Source: Sulfurimonas sp.
GTDB taxonomy: Bacteria; Campylobacterota; Campylobacteria; Campylobacterales; Sulfurimonadaceae
Length of the DNA: 7,160 nt
NCBI GenBank assembly: GCA_027858865.1
Contig: JAQIBW010000254.1
Location: 1-7,160, forward strand
Reading direction: 5' to 3'
The notes below the pieces were generated by a model. The model had not been told where the DNA came from. It did no database searches and saw only the letters and a program-made list of their open reading frames with translations. The translations under genes and the position numbers were made by a program. Numbering within the stretch: position 1 is the stretch's first letter; each line of letters begins with the position of its first letter. Shown piece by piece: positions 6,022-7,160 of this stretch.

Positions 6022-6857
6022 TTGAAGAAAAAATAGAACAAGCTAAACAGTTTATTGAAGAAGCTGATGCTGTTTTAATAACAGCCGGTGCTGGAATGGG
6101 CGTAGACAGCGGACTTCCTGATTTTAGAGGAAAGAACGGGTTTTGGAAAGCTTATCCAGTTATAGAACAATTAGGTTTAGATTTTGAAGATATCGCAAAT
6201 CCAGGATGGTTTGCTAATGAACCAAATCTAGCATGGGCTTTTTATGGGCATAGGCTACATCTATATCGTGCTACGAATCCACATGCCGGATTTAGAATGT
6301 TATTGGCTTTGGCTAAAGAAATAGATAATTATTATTTTGTATATACATCAAATGTAGATGGGCAGTTCCAAAAAGCTGGGTTTGATCAAGATAAAATAGT
6401 TGAAGTTCATGGCAGTATACATCATGTTCAGTGTAGTGGTGCCTGTAAAGGTATTCTTAAAGCAAACAATATATCTGTGGAAATTGACATGGATATATTT
6501 CAAGCACTAACAACTCCATTATGTAAAAAATGCGGTGATGTTCTTAGACCGAACATACTTATGTTTTGTGATTGTAGTTGGAATAATTTAAGGTCTAATA
6601 AGCAAGAAGTAAAATATGAGAAATGGCTTAAAGCACTGATAAAGCAAGGAAAAAAATTGCTCATCATTGAAATGGGTGCGGGTAAGGATATATCTACTGT
6701 AAGAATGCAAAGTGAAGCCATCTCTCAAAAGTTAAAAGCGAAAGTGATACGAATTAATCCAAGAGATTCTACTATTTCTGATAAGCTAGGGATAGGCCTT
6801 GATTGTGGAGCTTTAGTTGGATTGGAAAAGATTTTTAATAATATTAATTCAGAATGA
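6018..6857 (+). CDS. SIR2-family NAD-dependent protein (sirtuin-like deacylase/ADP-ribosyltransferase)
   Basis: This is a 279-residue complete sirtuin core. NAD-binding and catalytic landmarks are ITAGAGMGVDSGLPDFRG (21-38), YTSNVDG (109-115, in place of the usual TQNVDG), VHGS (130-133, with the general-base-type His131), four zinc-ligand cysteines (139, 143, 169, 172), RPNILMF (177-183), EMGAGKD (218-224) and INPRDS (246-251). Sirtuins remove acyl groups from lysine, or in some cases transfer ADP-ribose, consuming NAD. Cys184 sits where related proteins usually have Gly (MFGD), and Cys186 is close by. GAGG at 6009-6012 precedes the ATG. Being in the same region as macro and ARH genes recalls the macro-linked SirTM systems, but this protein keeps the catalytic His and is in a different gene order. 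The substrate is unknown. Confidence 0.9.
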   Translation: MIEEKIEQAKQFIEEADAVLITAGAGMGVDSGLPDFRGKNGFWKAYPVIEQLGLDFEDIANPGWFANEPNLAWAFYGHRLHLYRATNPHAGFRMLLALAKEIDNYYFVYTSNVDGQFQKAGFDQDKIVEVHGSIHHVQCSGACKGILKANNISVEIDMDIFQALTTPLCKKCGDVLRPNILMFCDCSWNNLRSNKQEVKYEKWLKALIKQGKKLLIIEMGAGKDISTVRMQSEAISQKLKAKVIRINPRDSTISDKLGIGLDCGALVGLEKIFNNINSE

Positions 6858-6930
6858 TAAAAGTAAAAACAATGGCTAAGCTTTTAATGACAATTAACAA
6901 GTAGATCAGTGAAATTAGAAAAAAATGTCA
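6858..6930. other. Spacer after the SIR2 gene
   Basis: There is no gene and no clear hairpin with a T run. AAGCTT near 6880 is a short palindrome only. Confidence 0.4.
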
Positions 6931-6943
6931 CCTTTATGTCTAG
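6931..6943 (-). promoter_or_regulatory. Candidate operator before the FtsK-gamma-like gene
   Basis: CCTTTATGTCTAG is the reverse complement of CTAGACATAAAGG, which matches CCAGACATAAAGC at 11 of 13 positions. A further ATGTC at 6925-6929 gives an 11-base-spaced direct repeat. It lies about 30 bases before the start codon at 6971, in reverse orientation compared with the copies at 541 and 3646. Confidence 0.45.
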
Positions 6944-6970
6944 ATATTTTAAAAAGAAAGGGTTTATAAA

Positions 6971-7160
6971 ATGAACAAAATAACAGTTAAAGATGCACTA
7001 TATAAAAGAGCAAAAAAATTAGTTCTTGATGATAATAATGCCTCTATATCTTATGTGCAAAGAAAGCTTGAAATAAGTTACAACAGAGCAAGAATAATTG
7101 TAGAGCTATTAGAGAAAAAGGATGCTATTAGCACACCCGATAAATATGGCATTCGTAGAA
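6971..7160 (+). CDS. Free-standing FtsK gamma-type winged-helix protein (3' end outside window)
   Basis: The ATG at 6971 follows a purine-rich AAGAAAGGG stretch. The 63 residues visible match the FtsK gamma domain: DALYKRAKKLVLDD (8-21), then SISYVQRKLEISYNRARIIV (25-44), then ELLEKKDAIS, D-K-Y-G and I-R-R. In FtsK/SpoIIIE this domain sits at the extreme C-terminus of the DNA translocase and reads the KOPS/SRS polar sequences. Here it begins at the start codon, with no motor or membrane part upstream, so it is a separate DNA-binding protein or the N-terminus of a new fusion. It is cut by the window end, so what follows is unknown. The upstream GACATAA-type site suggests it shares control with the other two blocks. 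Confidence 0.85.
   Translation, partial: MNKITVKDALYKRAKKLVLDDNNASISYVQRKLEISYNRARIIVELLEKKDAISTPDKYGIRR

Noticed and set aside
6500..6721. Minus-strand open frame inside the SIR2 gene
   Set aside because: It is antisense to the zinc-binding and NAD-binding parts of the sirtuin, with no supporting motif.

Overview
This is an AT-rich accessory-type region, and every gene lies on the + strand. The A/T-rich codon use, tight gene packing and style of the proteins (WYL regulator, SIR2, double AAA+ ATPase) suggest a Campylobacterota (epsilonproteobacterial) genome of the Sulfurimonas/Sulfurovum/Arcobacter kind. That assignment is an impression from composition and protein style, not a proof. No housekeeping gene, tRNA, rRNA, CRISPR array or transposase is visible.

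Layout. (1) Positions 1-482 hold the C-terminal part of a WYL-domain transcriptional regulator, cut by the window edge. (2) A first operon-like block (596-3459) encodes an agmatine/peptidylarginine deiminase-like guanidine-modifying enzyme, an ADP-ribosylglycohydrolase (DraG/ARH type), a macro-domain protein and a protein resembling the alkyladenine (3-methyladenine) DNA glycosylase fold. The frame of the last one continues past its stop into what looks like the missing C-terminus (3460-3576). (3) A second block (3706-6857) encodes a double AAA+ ATPase, a decayed small gene (5823-6021) and a SIR2-family NAD-dependent enzyme. (4) At the right edge starts a small protein (6971 onward) that is a free-standing FtsK gamma-type winged helix, cut by the window end.

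Regulation. The two blocks begin with nearly identical promoter-proximal sequences. CCAGACATAAAGC sits 29 bases before TATACTTCT in both (541-578 and 3646-3683). Further GACATAA-type copies lie just after the WYL gene (485-496, inverted), before the second block (3631-3638) and before the FtsK-gamma gene (6931-6943, inverted). By eye, all five GACATAA/TTATGTC heptamers in the window are intergenic. They are good candidates for a shared operator, plausibly bound by the WYL protein, and would make the whole window one regulon.

How the genes may work together (inference). Two families that remove ADP-ribose (ARH and macro) and an NAD-consuming SIR2 enzyme point to NAD/ADP-ribose chemistry. A guanidine-modifying deiminase would fit arginine as the modified residue, and a glycosylase-fold protein would fit a nucleic-acid substrate. 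The AAA+ ATPase may remodel or unfold a target. A dedicated ADP-ribosyltransferase is not visible. The set looks like a WYL-controlled stress or defence module, partly decayed: one gene has an in-frame stop, and another has lost its start codon and frame.
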